DNA from: Prescottella sp. R16
GTDB lineage: Bacteria > Actinomycetota > Actinomycetes > Mycobacteriales > Mycobacteriaceae
Length of the DNA: 64,000 bases
Assembly (NCBI RefSeq): GCF_030656875.1
Contig: NZ_CP130943.1
Location: forward strand, 1,736,001 to 1,800,000
Direction: 5' to 3'
This document shows, piece by piece, positions 1 through 8,463 of this stretch (the stretch's first letter is position 1; each line of letters begins with the position of its first letter). The translations under genes were made by a program, and so were the position numbers. The notes under the pieces were generated by a model. That model had not been told where the DNA came from and ran no database searches. It saw only the letters and a list, made by a program, of their open reading frames with translations.

Positions 1-114
1 CGCCTGCGATGTCTCCCCACGGTTTCAGGCTCTCACAGCCCGGCGTGAGGTGGCCGGACCTCGCCGGGGAAGGCGTTGGAGAGGTGAGCACACAGACTGT
101 CGGGTGGCGCGGTC

Positions 115-120
115 TACGCT
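115..120 (+). promoter_or_regulatory. -10 box of map, probable leaderless promoter
   Basis: TACGCT fits the actinobacterial -10 pattern TANNNT and ends 6 nt before the ATG of map. Transcription would therefore start at or next to the start codon, and no ribosome binding site is visible. The 114 bases before it hold no gene I can support. Confidence 0.5.
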
Positions 121-126
121 GGACGC

Positions 127-984
127 ATGTCTGTGCGCACAGCCCTCGTCCCCGGAACCGTCTCGCCCACGCTCGCCGTGCCGAAGAGCATCGAGCGCCC
201 CGAGTACGTGTGGAAGGCGACGGCCCGCGAGGGCAACGAGCCGTGGGTGCAGACGCCGGAGACCATCGAGAAGATGCGCGTGGCGAGCAGGATCGCCGCA
301 CAGGCGCTCCAGGAGGCCGGCAAGGCCGTCGCCCCGGGGGTCACCACCGACGAGCTGGACCGCATCGCCCACGAATACATGTGCGACCACGGCGCCTACC
401 CGTCCACGCTCGGCTACCGGGGCTTCCCGAAGTCGTGCTGCACGTCCCTCAACGAGGTCATCTGCCACGGCATCCCCGACTCGACCGTCGTCCAGGACGG
501 CGACATCGTCAACATCGACGTCACCGCGTACATCGACGGCGTCCACGGCGACACCAACGCCACGTTCCTGGCCGGCGACGTCTCCGAGGAGAACCGGCTG
601 CTGGTCGAGCGCACCCGTGAGGCCACGATGCGCGCGATCAAGGCCGTCAAGCCGGGCCGCGAACTCAACGTCATCGGCCGCGTCATCGAGTCGTACGCGA
701 ACCGGTTCGGCTACAACGTGGTCCGTGACTTCACCGGTCACGGCATCGGCGAAACCTTCCACAACGGCCTGGTGATCCTGCACTACGACCAGCCGAACGT
801 CGACACGATCATCGAACCGGGCATGGTGTTCACGATCGAGCCGATGATCAACCTCGGCACCATCGACTACGACATCTGGGACGACGGCTGGACCGTCGTC
901 ACCAAGGACCGCACCTGGACCGCCCAGTTCGAGCACACCCTCGTGGTCACCGACGACGGCGCCGAGATCCTCACCCTGCCGTGA
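127..984 (+). CDS. map: Methionine aminopeptidase, type I (MapB-like)
   Basis: Removes the initiator methionine from nascent proteins in the cytosol with a dinuclear metal centre. The 285-residue product has every expected ligand: His114 (CHGIP), Asp131, Asp142 (HGDTNA), His205 (GHGIG), Glu238 (TIEPM) and Glu269 (FEHT). About 40 residues precede the pita-bread catalytic core, as in the longer actinobacterial MapB form. The ATG lies 6 nt after a TACGCT -10 box, which suggests a leaderless transcript. The stop codon overlaps the GTG of cobQ by 4 nt (GTGA), so the two are translationally coupled. Family assignment is secure; the MapB subtype rests on the N-terminal extension. Confidence 0.96.
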   Translation: MSVRTALVPGTVSPTLAVPKSIERPEYVWKATAREGNEPWVQTPETIEKMRVASRIAAQALQEAGKAVAPGVTTDELDRIAHEYMCDHGAYPSTLGYRGFPKSCCTSLNEVICHGIPDSTVVQDGDIVNIDVTAYIDGVHGDTNATFLAGDVSEENRLLVERTREATMRAIKAVKPGRELNVIGRVIESYANRFGYNVVRDFTGHGIGETFHNGLVILHYDQPNVDTIIEPGMVFTIEPMINLGTIDYDIWDDGWTVVTKDRTWTAQFEHTLVVTDDGAEILTLP

Positions 985-2513
985 CCGCAGCGCTGACCGG
1001 CGCCCTGCTGGTCGCCGGCACCACGTCCGACGCCGGCAAGAGTGTCCTCACCGCCGGCCTGTGCCGGATGCTGGCCCGCCGCGGGGTGCGGGTGGCGCCG
1101 TTCAAGGCGCAGAACATGTCGAACAATTCCGTCGTCACCCTCGACGGCGGGGAGATCGGCCGGGCACAGGCCCTGCAGGCCCGGGCGTGCGGGCTCGAGC
1201 CGAGCGTCCGGTTCAACCCGGTCCTCCTCAAACCGGGCGGTGACCGCACGTCGCAGCTCGTGGTCCGCGGCAAGGCCGTCACCACCGTCGGTGCCCGCGA
1301 CTACATCACCCATCGGCAGTGGCTGCGCGATGTGGTCGCCGACGAACTCGCTTCGCTGCGTGACGAATTCGACGTGGTGATCTGCGAGGGGGCCGGGTCG
1401 CCCGCCGAGATCAACCTGCGGGCCACCGATCTCGCGAACATGGGGTTGGCCCGCGCCGCGCACCTGCCGGTGATCGTGGTCGGCGACATCGATCGCGGGG
1501 GAGTGCTCGCGCACCTGTTCGGCACCGTCGCCGTCCTCGAACCCGAGGACCAGGTGCTGATCGCCGGATTCGTGATCAACAAGTTCCGCGGCGACGTGAG
1601 CCTGCTCGAACCCGGACTGGAGCAGCTCGCGCAGCTCACCGGACGCCCCACCCTCGGTGTGCTGCCGTTCGCCGAGGACCTGTGGCTCGACGCCGAGGAC
1701 TCGCTCGGGGTTGTCGGTGACGCCCCCGTCGGACGGCCCGGTCCGCCGGTCGGCGACGAGTGGCTGCGGGTCGCTGCGATCCGCCTGCCGCGGATCTCCA
1801 ACTCCACCGACGTCGAGGCCTTGGCATGCGAGCCGGGCGTGGCGGTGCACTGGGTGAGCGAACCGTCCCGGTTGGCCGACGCCGACCTCGTCGTGCTGCC
1901 CGGCAGCAAGTCCACCGTCACCGACCTGGAGTGGTTGCGGCGCAGCGGAATCGCCGACGCCCTCACCGCCCGGGCCGCGAACGGCGGGGCGATCCTGGGC
2001 ATCTGCGGCGGCTACCAGATGCTCGGCTCCGTGATCGACGACGGCGTCGAATCCGGCGCCGGCAGCGTGCCCGGACTGGGCCTGCTGGATCTCGAGATCG
2101 AGTTCGCCCCCGACAAGGTCCTCGCCCAGGTCGCCGGTGACGTGAACGGAATCCCGGTGCGCGGCTACGAGATCCATCATGGACGCGTCCGACGCACCGG
2201 TGATGCGCCGCTGCTGACCGCGTCCGACGGGGCGAAGGAGGGCAGCGTCCGCGGCAGTGTCCGCGGCACTCACTGGCACGGCCTCCTCGAGAACGACGCC
2301 TATCGGCGCGCCCTGCTCACCGAGGTCGCGCAGCGGTCCGGCCGCACCGGTTTCGTCGTCGCCCCCGACACCGATGTCGCGGCTGTCCGCGAGGCACAAC
2401 TGGACCTGCTCGCCGACCTCGTCGAGCAGCATCTGGACGTGGACGCGATCGATGCTCTGCTCGGCGGCAGGACACCGATCGCTCGGCCGACGATCAGATC
2501 GTCGACCTCCTGA
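981..2513 (+). CDS. cobQ: Cobyric acid synthase CobQ
   Basis: ATP-dependent amidase that uses glutamine to amidate adenosyl-cobyrinic acid a,c-diamide at positions b, d, e and g, giving adenosylcobyric acid. The 510-residue protein has an N-terminal dethiobiotin-synthetase-like nucleotide fold (GTTSDAGKS, residues 13-21) and a C-terminal class I glutamine amidotransferase domain with nucleophile Cys342 (GICGGYQ) and catalytic His433 (HWHG). The GTG start overlaps the map stop. It is separate from the other cobalamin genes at 17-23 kb. Its last 20 bases overlap tail-to-tail with the permease gene on the other strand. Confidence 0.96.
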   Translation: MTAALTGALLVAGTTSDAGKSVLTAGLCRMLARRGVRVAPFKAQNMSNNSVVTLDGGEIGRAQALQARACGLEPSVRFNPVLLKPGGDRTSQLVVRGKAVTTVGARDYITHRQWLRDVVADELASLRDEFDVVICEGAGSPAEINLRATDLANMGLARAAHLPVIVVGDIDRGGVLAHLFGTVAVLEPEDQVLIAGFVINKFRGDVSLLEPGLEQLAQLTGRPTLGVLPFAEDLWLDAEDSLGVVGDAPVGRPGPPVGDEWLRVAAIRLPRISNSTDVEALACEPGVAVHWVSEPSRLADADLVVLPGSKSTVTDLEWLRRSGIADALTARAANGGAILGICGGYQMLGSVIDDGVESGAGSVPGLGLLDLEIEFAPDKVLAQVAGDVNGIPVRGYEIHHGRVRRTGDAPLLTASDGAKEGSVRGSVRGTHWHGLLENDAYRRALLTEVAQRSGRTGFVVAPDTDVAAVREAQLDLLADLVEQHLDVDAIDALLGGRTPIARPTIRSSTS

Positions 2514-3255
2514 GCACACCCCATGCGGCGGTGAACACGGCCAGTGTCACCACTGCCGGGAGACCGACGAGGACAACGACCCGCGGAGTGTCGACGAACC
2601 ACGATGTCACCGCCGGCCACCACCGGGCCCATGTCACCACGATCGCGGCGCCACCGATCACGATGATCGACGCGATCCCCGTGATCGTCAGGCCGAGTGC
2701 CCGCCACCGCTGGAAGACTGCGCCGGCCGCTGTCGCGATCGCGGTGGTCAGCAGCAGGGTCGCGAAGTATCCGAGGAACTGCAGCAACGATGAATCCGTC
2801 AGCCAGCGGAGCACCCCGAACATCCGTAGTCGCACACCCCAGCCGTCGGTGGCGGCCTCGACGACCGACAGCAGTTGGACCAGTCCGGCGAACAGGGCGG
2901 ACTGTGCGACCGCGACGAGTCCGGTGGCCAGGAAGAACTCCCGCCTGGTCACCGACAGCCCGAGGTAGAACGGGAACGTCTGCGTCACCGCCTGCACGTA
3001 GAACGCGACGACGAACCCGTACAGGGCGAGAATTGCGCCGGTGCCCTGCGTGGATCCGTCGGTGTCGATCAGTGCCTGGATCGTGTAGTTGATCGCGAAC
3101 GTGACCGCGACGATCGCAACGGGGACCGCGATCAGCAGGGGCCACGCCACGACGTGGATACGAGCGACGTCCAGGATGCGTCGTACCCCGGTCCGTCCGG
3201 GTGGGTGGGTCGTGGGGGGCGTCGTCACAGACGAGGATGCCGTCGTCTGGATCAT
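2494..3255 (-). CDS. ABC transporter permease (ABC-2-like)
   Basis: A 253-residue membrane protein with about six hydrophobic segments after a Pro/Thr-rich N-terminus (for example [17 protein letters not shown] and [16 protein letters not shown]). It is the likely channel partner of the ATPase encoded immediately upstream; substrate unknown. The chosen ATG is preceded by GGAGACG at good spacing and overlaps the ATPase stop codon (ATGA), so it belongs to the GntR-ATPase-permease operon. YtrA-type GntR regulators are commonly encoded next to such exporters and tend to respond to cell-envelope stress in Firmicutes; extending that role here is inference. Confidence 0.82.
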   Translation of the reverse strand: MIQTTASSSVTTPPTTHPPGRTGVRRILDVARIHVVAWPLLIAVPVAIVAVTFAINYTIQALIDTDGSTQGTGAILALYGFVVAFYVQAVTQTFPFYLGLSVTRREFFLATGLVAVAQSALFAGLVQLLSVVEAATDGWGVRLRMFGVLRWLTDSSLLQFLGYFATLLLTTAIATAAGAVFQRWRALGLTITGIASIIVIGGAAIVVTWARWWPAVTSWFVDTPRVVVLVGLPAVVTLAVFTAAWGVLRRSTI

Positions 3256-4166
3256 CGGTTCGTCTCCTTCGTGGGAGTGGCGTCGGCGGTGTCGCGAATG
3301 GTGATCTGCTGCAACGACACGGGGGACAGATCGACGCCGAGCCGGGTCGCCTCGGCGCGGGTGGTGTCGGTGACCTCGCCGCGCAGGGTCGCCCGCGCGA
3401 ACGGTCCGGACGCCTCCCGGTGCAGGACCGTCCATCCGTCGGCGAATGCGTCGACGGCGTCGGTGCGGCCGGTGGCCAGGACGTGCTGCTTCCGGAGTTC
3501 GTCGGTGTCACAGTCGATCACCACCCGGCCGCGGTCCATCACGACGACGTGCTCGAGGAGGTCGGCGACCTCGTCTATGAGGTGGGTGGACAGCAGGATC
3601 GTGCGCGGATGCTCGGAGTAGTCGGCGAGGAGTCGGTCGTAGAACAGGTGTCGGGCCGCCGCGTCGAGGCCCAGGTACGGCTCGTCGAAGATGGTCAGCG
3701 GTGCGCGGGACGCGAGGCCGACGACGATGCCCAGCGCCGACGTCATACCGCGGGAGAGCTTCTTGACCCGGCGACATCGGGGAAGGGCGAAGTCGTCCAG
3801 AAGGCGTTCGGCGAACTCGGAATCCCACTGGGGGAGCAGTAGTTCCGCGGCCCTGACGACATGCTCGACGCGGAGGTCGTCCGGGTACCGTTGCGCCTCC
3901 TTCACGAAGCATACGTTCCGCAGGACGTCGACATTCTCGAACGGCGCGCCGCCGAACACCGAGACGTCCCCGTCCGTCGGGAAGTCCTGCCCCGTCAGGA
4001 TCTTCATGAGGGTGGATTTCCCGGCCCCGTTGCGGCCGAGCAGTCCGTAGATCTTTCCCGGCGCGAGGTCCAGCGAGACGTCGTCGAGCGCGGTGACGTT
4101 GCCGTACCGGCGGCGGACGCCGCACATCGAGACGATCGGTGCAATGGCCGTGCCGTGTCCGGTCAT
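3252..4166 (-). CDS. ABC transporter ATP-binding protein
   Basis: A 304-residue cytosolic ATPase subunit. Walker A is GRNGAGKST at residues 44-52, Walker B is LTIFDEP and an H-loop follows (LLSTHLIDE). The signature motif reads LSRGM instead of LSGGQ, a form I associate with ATPases paired with YtrA-like GntR regulators. The start MTGHGTAIAP overlaps the stop of the GntR gene (ATGA), and its own stop overlaps the permease ATG. The roughly 100 C-terminal residues after the nucleotide-binding domain resemble the accessory domain of ABC-2 exporters. Substrate is unknown. Confidence 0.9.
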   Translation of the reverse strand: MTGHGTAIAPIVSMCGVRRRYGNVTALDDVSLDLAPGKIYGLLGRNGAGKSTLMKILTGQDFPTDGDVSVFGGAPFENVDVLRNVCFVKEAQRYPDDLRVEHVVRAAELLLPQWDSEFAERLLDDFALPRCRRVKKLSRGMTSALGIVVGLASRAPLTIFDEPYLGLDAAARHLFYDRLLADYSEHPRTILLSTHLIDEVADLLEHVVVMDRGRVVIDCDTDELRKQHVLATGRTDAVDAFADGWTVLHREASGPFARATLRGEVTDTTRAEATRLGVDLSPVSLQQITIRDTADATPTKETNR

Positions 4167-4528
4167 GTTCGGTCCTCCCAGGTGTCCAGCATGGATTTGA
4201 GTTCGGCGATGCTCATCCCGAGCTTGTCGGCCTCCCGGACGAGCGGTGCCAGATACTGCGCGGCGAACTGGTCGCGCCGACGAGCACGGAGCGTGTCGCG
4301 TGCTCCGACGGTGACGAACATGCCGATGCCCCTTCGCTTGTAGAGGATCCCGTCGGAGACGAGTTGGTTGAGTCCCTTCGCCGCGGTGGCGGGGTTGATC
4401 CGGTGGAAGCTTGCGAGTTCGTTGGTGGACGGCGCCTGCGTGTCCTCCGCGAGCGAACCGTCGACGATCGCGTTCTCGACGAGTTCGGCGACCTGCTGGA
4501 AGAGCGGTTTCCCGTCCTCGTTCAGCAT
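4163..4528 (-). CDS. GntR-family regulator, YtrA subfamily
   Basis: A 121-residue DNA-binding protein: an N-terminal winged helix (PLFQQVAELVENAIVDG, then the recognition region PSTNELASFHRINPATAAKGL) followed by a short helical tail of about 50 residues. This is the compact architecture of the YtrA group, not the FadR or HutC type. It is first in an operon with an ABC ATPase and permease, each joined by 4-nt overlaps. A perfect inverted repeat lies 28 nt upstream of its ATG and is the obvious candidate autoregulatory operator. A G-rich tract (GGGGGGG) just upstream acts as ribosome binding site. Confidence 0.9.
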   Translation of the reverse strand: MLNEDGKPLFQQVAELVENAIVDGSLAEDTQAPSTNELASFHRINPATAAKGLNQLVSDGILYKRRGIGMFVTVGARDTLRARRRDQFAAQYLAPLVREADKLGMSIAELKSMLDTWEDRT

Positions 4529-4555
4529 CGCGGTACCACCCCCCCAGGGCTGATT

Positions 4556-4579
4556 GGTTCATTACTCATGTAATGAACC
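4556..4579. promoter_or_regulatory. Inverted-repeat operator candidate for the GntR regulator
   Basis: Arms GGTTCATTAC and GTAATGAACC are a perfect 10-bp inverted repeat separated by 4 nt. The site lies in the intergenic region between the reverse-strand GntR operon and the forward serine hydrolase gene. It is AT-rich relative to its surroundings. Position and symmetry fit a dimeric GntR repressor binding its own promoter. Confidence 0.6.
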
Positions 4580-4659
4580 ATAGGAGTTGCGGTGGATGCG
4601 GTCAACAGCGTCTGCGATCGGGTTCGTTCGTTCCCGGTTCGTGGGTCTGCCCGGCCGCA

Positions 4660-4665
4660 TAGGCT
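4660..4665 (+). promoter_or_regulatory. Possible -10 box of the serine hydrolase gene
   Basis: TAGGCT matches TANNNT and would give a leader of about 34 nt before the GTG at 4706. No convincing -35 is visible. Confidence 0.25.
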
Positions 4666-4705
4666 GCGGAACGACGTTCGACGTACGACCACGAGGAGAT
4701 ACGAC

Positions 4706-5977
4706 GTGCGCACAGCCTCGAGAAGAGTCCCGATCGTCCGGCTCGTCGGGGGTGCCGCGGTCGCGGCCCTCGTCCTCGCGGGCTGTTCGTCGAACGAGTC
4801 GACCGGGCCGTCCACGGAGTCGTCGGCCGAGAACGCCACGGCCACGTCGACGAGTACCGCAGCCGTGACGACCGTCGCGTTGAACGAGATCGACGCGACC
4901 GCTCTCAACGGCGTCGTCGCGCGGGTCGCGAAGGATCTGCAGGTTCCCGGGGCGGTTGCGATCCTCAAGACCCCCGACAGCAATCTGACGGTCACGTACG
5001 GCACCGGCACGATCGGGCAGAGCGCCCCGGTGGACACGGCGGAGCACGTCCGGATCGGGTCGAACACCAAGACCATGACCGGCACCGTGATCCTGCAACT
5101 GGTGCAGGAGGGCAAGCTCGCGCTCGCCGACCCGATCTCGAAGTATCGGCCGGACGTGCCGAACGGGGAGAACATCACGATCGAGCAGCTGCTGAACATG
5201 CGCAGCGGGCTGTTCAACTACAGCGAGACACCGCAACTCAACCAGACACTCGACGACGACCCGGGCAAACAGTGGACGCCCGACGAACTGCTGGCGCTCG
5301 CGTTCGCGAATCCGCCGTACTTCCCGCCCGGTGAGGGCTACCACTACTCCAACACCAACACGGTGCTGCTCGGCCTGGTCGCCGAGGACCTCGACGGCAA
5401 GCCGTTGCAGAAGATCTTCCAGGCGCGCCTGTTCGGCCCGGCGGGGCTGACCGGGACGTCGTTCCCCGACGCCGCCGACAGTTCGATCCCGGCGAGGTAT
5501 CCGCAGGGCTACGTGTTCGGCACCAATATGGACACGCTCACCGATCCGGCGCTGCCCGAGGACATGCAGGCAGCGGCGAAGGACGGCACCCTGCAGCCCG
5601 CGGACGTCACCGACGTCAACCCGTCGTGGGCGTGGGCGGCCGGTGCCGGGATCTCCACCGCCGACGATCTCGTCACGTGGGTGCAGGCGCTCGCCGGTGG
5701 GCAACTGCTGAACAAGGACATGCAGGCGCAGCGTCTCGCGAGCCTGCAGCCCACCGGCCCCGAACCGGGGTCCGCCGAATACGGTTGGGGCATAGCGAAA
5801 ATGGGCCCGATGCTCGGGCACACCGGCGAGATGCCCGGCTTCAACTCGTTCATGGGGCACGACCCCGACGCCAAGGTGACGCTCGTGGTGTGGACCAACC
5901 TGGCGCCCGCCGCGAACGGTCAGGATCCGGCGACCACGATGGCCAAGGAGATCATCGGCAAGCTCTATCCCGCATAG
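4706..5977 (+). CDS. Lipoprotein serine hydrolase (beta-lactamase / DD-peptidase family)
   Basis: A 423-residue class C beta-lactamase/penicillin-binding-protein fold. The three catalytic motifs are present: SNTK (residues 119-122, SxxK nucleophile), YSN (214-216) and HTG (372-374). The protein starts with a positively charged segment, a hydrophobic core and lipobox LAGC (Cys27), so it should be anchored outside the membrane. It most resembles D-alanyl-D-alanine carboxypeptidases such as Streptomyces R61; esterase activity is possible. The GTG start at 4706 has GAGGAGAT at 6-7 nt spacing; an upstream in-frame ATG at 4592 would spoil the signal peptide. Confidence 0.88.
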   Translation: MRTASRRVPIVRLVGGAAVAALVLAGCSSNESTGPSTESSAENATATSTSTAAVTTVALNEIDATALNGVVARVAKDLQVPGAVAILKTPDSNLTVTYGTGTIGQSAPVDTAEHVRIGSNTKTMTGTVILQLVQEGKLALADPISKYRPDVPNGENITIEQLLNMRSGLFNYSETPQLNQTLDDDPGKQWTPDELLALAFANPPYFPPGEGYHYSNTNTVLLGLVAEDLDGKPLQKIFQARLFGPAGLTGTSFPDAADSSIPARYPQGYVFGTNMDTLTDPALPEDMQAAAKDGTLQPADVTDVNPSWAWAAGAGISTADDLVTWVQALAGGQLLNKDMQAQRLASLQPTGPEPGSAEYGWGIAKMGPMLGHTGEMPGFNSFMGHDPDAKVTLVVWTNLAPAANGQDPATTMAKEIIGKLYPA

Positions 5978-6018
5978 GCATCCGGATTCGTGACGTGCAT
6001 CGCGTACCGTTTCCGGTC

Positions 6019-6585
6019 ATGGAGTCGACGAGTGTTGCCGTGGGAACCGAGGCCGTGACCGTGCGAATCGCGGGACCCGAGAGTCGGCACACCGTGTTAC
6101 TCCTGCCCGATGCCGGCGACCCCGCCGACGTGTTCGACGCCGTCTGCGCGCGCCTGCACGACTCCGATCTGCGGACCGTCGTCCCCGAAACCGTCGACGG
6201 CCTCGACGTACCGTCGGTGATCGCGCTGCTCGACACCCTGAAACTGCCGTGGGTCAACCTCGTCGGTGCCGGGGCGGGTGCGGAACTCGCGTGGCAACTC
6301 GCGGCGCGCACGTTCGGCCGGTTTGCGAGCCTGATCGTCGCCGACCGCGGCCATCCCGCGGTGCCGAGCGTCGACGGCACCGTCCTGGACGCGGTGTGCC
6401 CGGCCGTCGAACTGCCCACCACGCTCGTCGTGGGCAGCTCCCTGGGGCGGGCGTGCGCCGACGTCACCGGCCGCTACGTGTACTCCGACTTCCGGGTCGT
6501 CCAGCTCGACGGTGTCGACAACGTGCCCGCGAAGGCCGCGGCCGAACTGGCCACCGAGATCGTGCTGCGCACCGGATCCTGGTAG
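6019..6585 (+). CDS. Alpha/beta-hydrolase-like protein lacking the nucleophile
   Basis: A 188-residue protein with an alpha/beta-hydrolase-like pattern: a central strand HTVLLLPDAG, then WVNLVGAGAGAELAW where the nucleophile elbow is expected. The elbow reads G-A-G-A-G (residues 83-87), so glycine replaces the catalytic Ser of GxSxG. A later strand TTLVVGSS also fits the fold. It is probably non-catalytic; function unknown. The ATG follows TACCGT by 8 nt and has no obvious ribosome binding site. It lies between the serine hydrolase and the SulP gene, all on one strand. Confidence 0.65.
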   Translation: MESTSVAVGTEAVTVRIAGPESRHTVLLLPDAGDPADVFDAVCARLHDSDLRTVVPETVDGLDVPSVIALLDTLKLPWVNLVGAGAGAELAWQLAARTFGRFASLIVADRGHPAVPSVDGTVLDAVCPAVELPTTLVVGSSLGRACADVTGRYVYSDFRVVQLDGVDNVPAKAAAELATEIVLRTGSW

Positions 6586-6608
6586 GGCGACGCCGAGCGT
6601 CCGCCGAC

Positions 6609-6614
6609 TAGGCT
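6609..6614 (+). promoter_or_regulatory. -10 box of sulP, probable leaderless promoter
   Basis: TAGGCT lies exactly 6 nt before the GTG start at 6621, the same geometry as at map and the O-methyltransferase gene. Confidence 0.5.
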
Positions 6615-6620
6615 CTGCCG

Positions 6621-8114
6621 GTGCTCGACACTCCCTCCCACACCTCCGTCACCAGTGTCGGCGCGGCCCTGCGTTCGCCGCGCCGACTCACCACCGAGGT
6701 GCTCGCCGGTCTCGTGACGTCCCTCGCACTCATCCCCGAGGTGGTGTCGTTCGCGGTCATCGCGGGCGTCGATCCGAAGGTCGCGCTGTACACGTCGTGC
6801 ATCATGGCGATGACGATCGCGTTCGTCGGCGGACGCCCGGCGATGGTGTCGGCCGCGGCGGGTGCGACGGCGCTGGTGATCGCACCGCTCGTCGCGGCGC
6901 ACGGCATCGACCATCTGATCGCCGCGGTGTGGCTGGCGGGTGCCCTGCAGATCCTGTTCGCGGCTGTGGGACTGGCACGGCTGGTCCGGTTCGTGCCGCG
7001 GTCGGTGATGATCGGGTTCGTCAACGCGCTCGCGATCCTCATCTTCACCGCGCAGCTCCGGCACCTGGTCGACGTTCCGTGGCTGGTGTATCCGCTCGTC
7101 GCCGCCGGGATCGGTCTGATCGTCCTGGTACCGAAGATGACGAGATCCGTACCCGCACCGCTGATCGCGATCGTCGTGCTCACGAGCGTGGTCGCGGCGT
7201 TGCGTCTCGACGTCCCCGACGTCGGCGATCAGGGCGAGCTGCCGTCGGGCCTGCCCACCTGGATGATCCCGGACGTGCCGTTGACGTGGGAGACGCTGAC
7301 GACCATCGCTCCGTTCGCGCTTGGTCTCGCGCTCGTCGGTCTGCTCGAGTCCCTGCTCACCGCCAAGCTCGTCGACGACATCACCGACACCCCGTCGGAC
7401 AAGACCCGAGAATCGTGGGGGCAGGGCGTCGCGAACATGGCCGGTGCGGCCTTCGGCGGCATGGGCGGCTGCGCGATGATCGGCCAGACCATGATCAACG
7501 TGAAGGAGGGGCGGGCCCGTACCCGTATCTCCACGTTCCTCGCGGGCGCGTTCCTGCTGTTGCTGTGCATCACCGTCGGCGACGTCGTCGGCGCGATTCC
7601 CATGGCGGCCCTCGTCGCGGTGATGATCGTCATCGCGGCCACCACCTTCGACTGGCACAGCATCGCCCCGGCCACGCTCCGGCTGATGCCGCGCAGCGAG
7701 ACGCTCGTCATGGTGGTGACCGTCGTCGGCACACTCGCCACCGACAACCTCGCGGTCGGTGTCGTTCTCGGTGTGCTCACCGCGATGGTCGCGTTCGCCC
7801 GCCGTGTCGCGCACATGACCCGGCTCGACGTCACCGACACCGTCGTCGACGGAGTCCCGGCCCGGACGTACCGGGTGTCCGGGGAACTGTTCTGGGCGTC
7901 GAGCAACGATCTGGTGCACCGGTTCGACTACGCCGCCGATCCGCCGTCCGTGACGATCGACCTGTCGGCCGCCCACGTGTGGGACGCGTCCACCGTCGCG
8001 ACCCTCGACGCGGTGCAGCGCAAGTACGCGGCACGGGGTACGACGGTGCGGATCGAAGGCGTCGACGCCGAGAGCCGATCCCGCCTCGACAGGTTGTCCG
8101 GACGCCTCGGGTGA
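6621..8114 (+). CDS. SulP-family anion transporter with STAS domain
   Basis: A 497-residue inner-membrane protein of the SLC26/SulP family, which moves sulfate, bicarbonate or dicarboxylates. It has about 10-12 hydrophobic segments, the family region VDPKVALYTSCIMAMTIAF, and a C-terminal cytosolic STAS domain from about residue 400 (VTIDLSAAHVWDASTVATLD). The substrate cannot be read from sequence. No carbonic anhydrase or sulfate assimilation gene is adjacent, but a sulfur-compound uptake operon follows it, so sulfate is possible. The GTG start lies 6 nt after a TAGGCT -10 box. Confidence 0.9.
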   Translation: MLDTPSHTSVTSVGAALRSPRRLTTEVLAGLVTSLALIPEVVSFAVIAGVDPKVALYTSCIMAMTIAFVGGRPAMVSAAAGATALVIAPLVAAHGIDHLIAAVWLAGALQILFAAVGLARLVRFVPRSVMIGFVNALAILIFTAQLRHLVDVPWLVYPLVAAGIGLIVLVPKMTRSVPAPLIAIVVLTSVVAALRLDVPDVGDQGELPSGLPTWMIPDVPLTWETLTTIAPFALGLALVGLLESLLTAKLVDDITDTPSDKTRESWGQGVANMAGAAFGGMGGCAMIGQTMINVKEGRARTRISTFLAGAFLLLLCITVGDVVGAIPMAALVAVMIVIAATTFDWHSIAPATLRLMPRSETLVMVVTVVGTLATDNLAVGVVLGVLTAMVAFARRVAHMTRLDVTDTVVDGVPARTYRVSGELFWASSNDLVHRFDYAADPPSVTIDLSAAHVWDASTVATLDAVQRKYAARGTTVRIEGVDAESRSRLDRLSGRLG

Positions 8115-8159
8115 CGGGTCCGGGACCGTTCGTCGCACATTCGTCGCCGCTCGTCGTCG

Positions 8160-8171
8160 TGCGTATACGCA
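8160..8171. promoter_or_regulatory. Perfect 12-bp palindrome, possible operator
   Basis: TGCGTATACGCA is fully self-complementary. It sits directly upstream of the -35 element of the oxygenase-metQNI promoter and 45 nt after sulP, a typical position for an activator or repressor site. The regulator is unknown. Confidence 0.35.
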
Positions 8172-8175
8172 AGAT

Positions 8176-8205
8176 TTGAGTTCGGAACCTGTCAAGCGTT
8201 AGTCT
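8176..8205 (+). promoter_or_regulatory. Promoter of the oxygenase-metQNI operon
   Basis: TTGAGT (8176-8181) and TAGTCT (8200-8205) are separated by 18 nt and fit the housekeeping sigma consensus. Transcription would start near 8212, giving a leader of about 250 nt before the oxygenase ATG. Confidence 0.5.
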
Positions 8206-8267
8206 TCCCGCGGCGGTACATCCGGTTCTCGGGTACCGATTCACGATCTCGTCCGGGAAGGGCACTG

Positions 8268-8339
8268 ATGCGCGGCTTCGCAGCAACCATCGCCATGACG
8301 CGAATGCGTGGCGGTTGCTGTTGTATGCGCCGGCGCTGA
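8268..8339 (+). CDS. Polycysteine leader peptide (attenuator small ORF)
   Basis: A 23-codon ORF begins at ATG 8268, 5 nt after the purine-rich site GGGAAGGG, and ends at TGA 8337-8339. Its C-terminal part reads MTRMRGGCCCMRRR, with three consecutive Cys codons (TGC TGT TGT, 8316-8324). In-frame ATGs at 8295 and 8304 are alternative starts. Polycysteine small ORFs are established cysteine-responsive attenuators in mycobacteria, where they precede sulfur metabolism genes. Here the ORF precedes an oxygenase and a MetQNI importer. A bulged hairpin at 8281-8320 covers the codons before the Cys run and the first of it. Confidence 0.7.
   Translation: MRGFAATIAMTRMRGGCCCMRRR
8281..8320 (+). promoter_or_regulatory. 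Bulged hairpin overlapping the leader-peptide Cys codons
   Basis: CAGCAACC (8281-8288) pairs with GGTTGCTG (8313-8320). GCCA (8292-8295) pairs with TGGC (8309-8312), and CGC (8299-8301) with GCG (8306-8308) around a GAAT loop. The two 3-nt bulges are on the 5' side. A ribosome reading or stalled at the Cys codons would melt this stem. Confidence 0.5.
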
Positions 8340-8354
8340 GACGAGACGACGCGC

Positions 8355-8391
8355 GGTGGTCCATCCGGACCGCCTCGCATCCGAAGTGCGA
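8355..8391 (+). promoter_or_regulatory. Two consecutive leader hairpins
   Basis: GGTGGTCC (8355-8362) pairs with GGACCGCC (8367-8374) around a 4-nt loop with one G-T wobble. TCGCA (8375-8379) pairs with TGCGA (8387-8391). They separate the small ORF from the RBS-sequestering stem. Confidence 0.4.
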
Positions 8392-8455
8392 ATCCTTCCC
8401 ATCGGGCACCCACGTCGCAGCGCGAGAACATCACCGGTGCCCGTGGGGAAAGGAT
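8392..8455 (+). promoter_or_regulatory. Stem sequestering the oxygenase ribosome binding site
   Basis: ATCCTTCCC (8392-8400) plus CGGGCACC (8403-8410) fold back on GGTGCCCG (8436-8443) plus GGGGAAAGGAT (8445-8455). The inner 8 bp are perfect and the outer part has small bulges. The 3' strand contains GGGGAAAGGA, the ribosome binding site of the oxygenase ATG at 8464, so the folded form should block translation. Confidence 0.55.
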
Positions 8456-8463
8456 CTGCCACC

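Noticed and set aside
1..126. A small gene or RNA upstream of map
   Set aside because: No start with a ribosome binding site, no conserved RNA motif and no hairpin of note; only the map promoter can be supported.
8247..8346. SAM-type riboswitch in the oxygenase-metQNI leader, because TCTCGTC (8247-8253) pairs with GACGAGA (8340-8346) and AGCAACC follows a short stem
   Set aside because: The conserved SAM-I/SAM-IV core blocks and the expected P3/P4 arrangement are not present. The Cys-codon ORF and the RBS stem explain the conserved-looking structure better.
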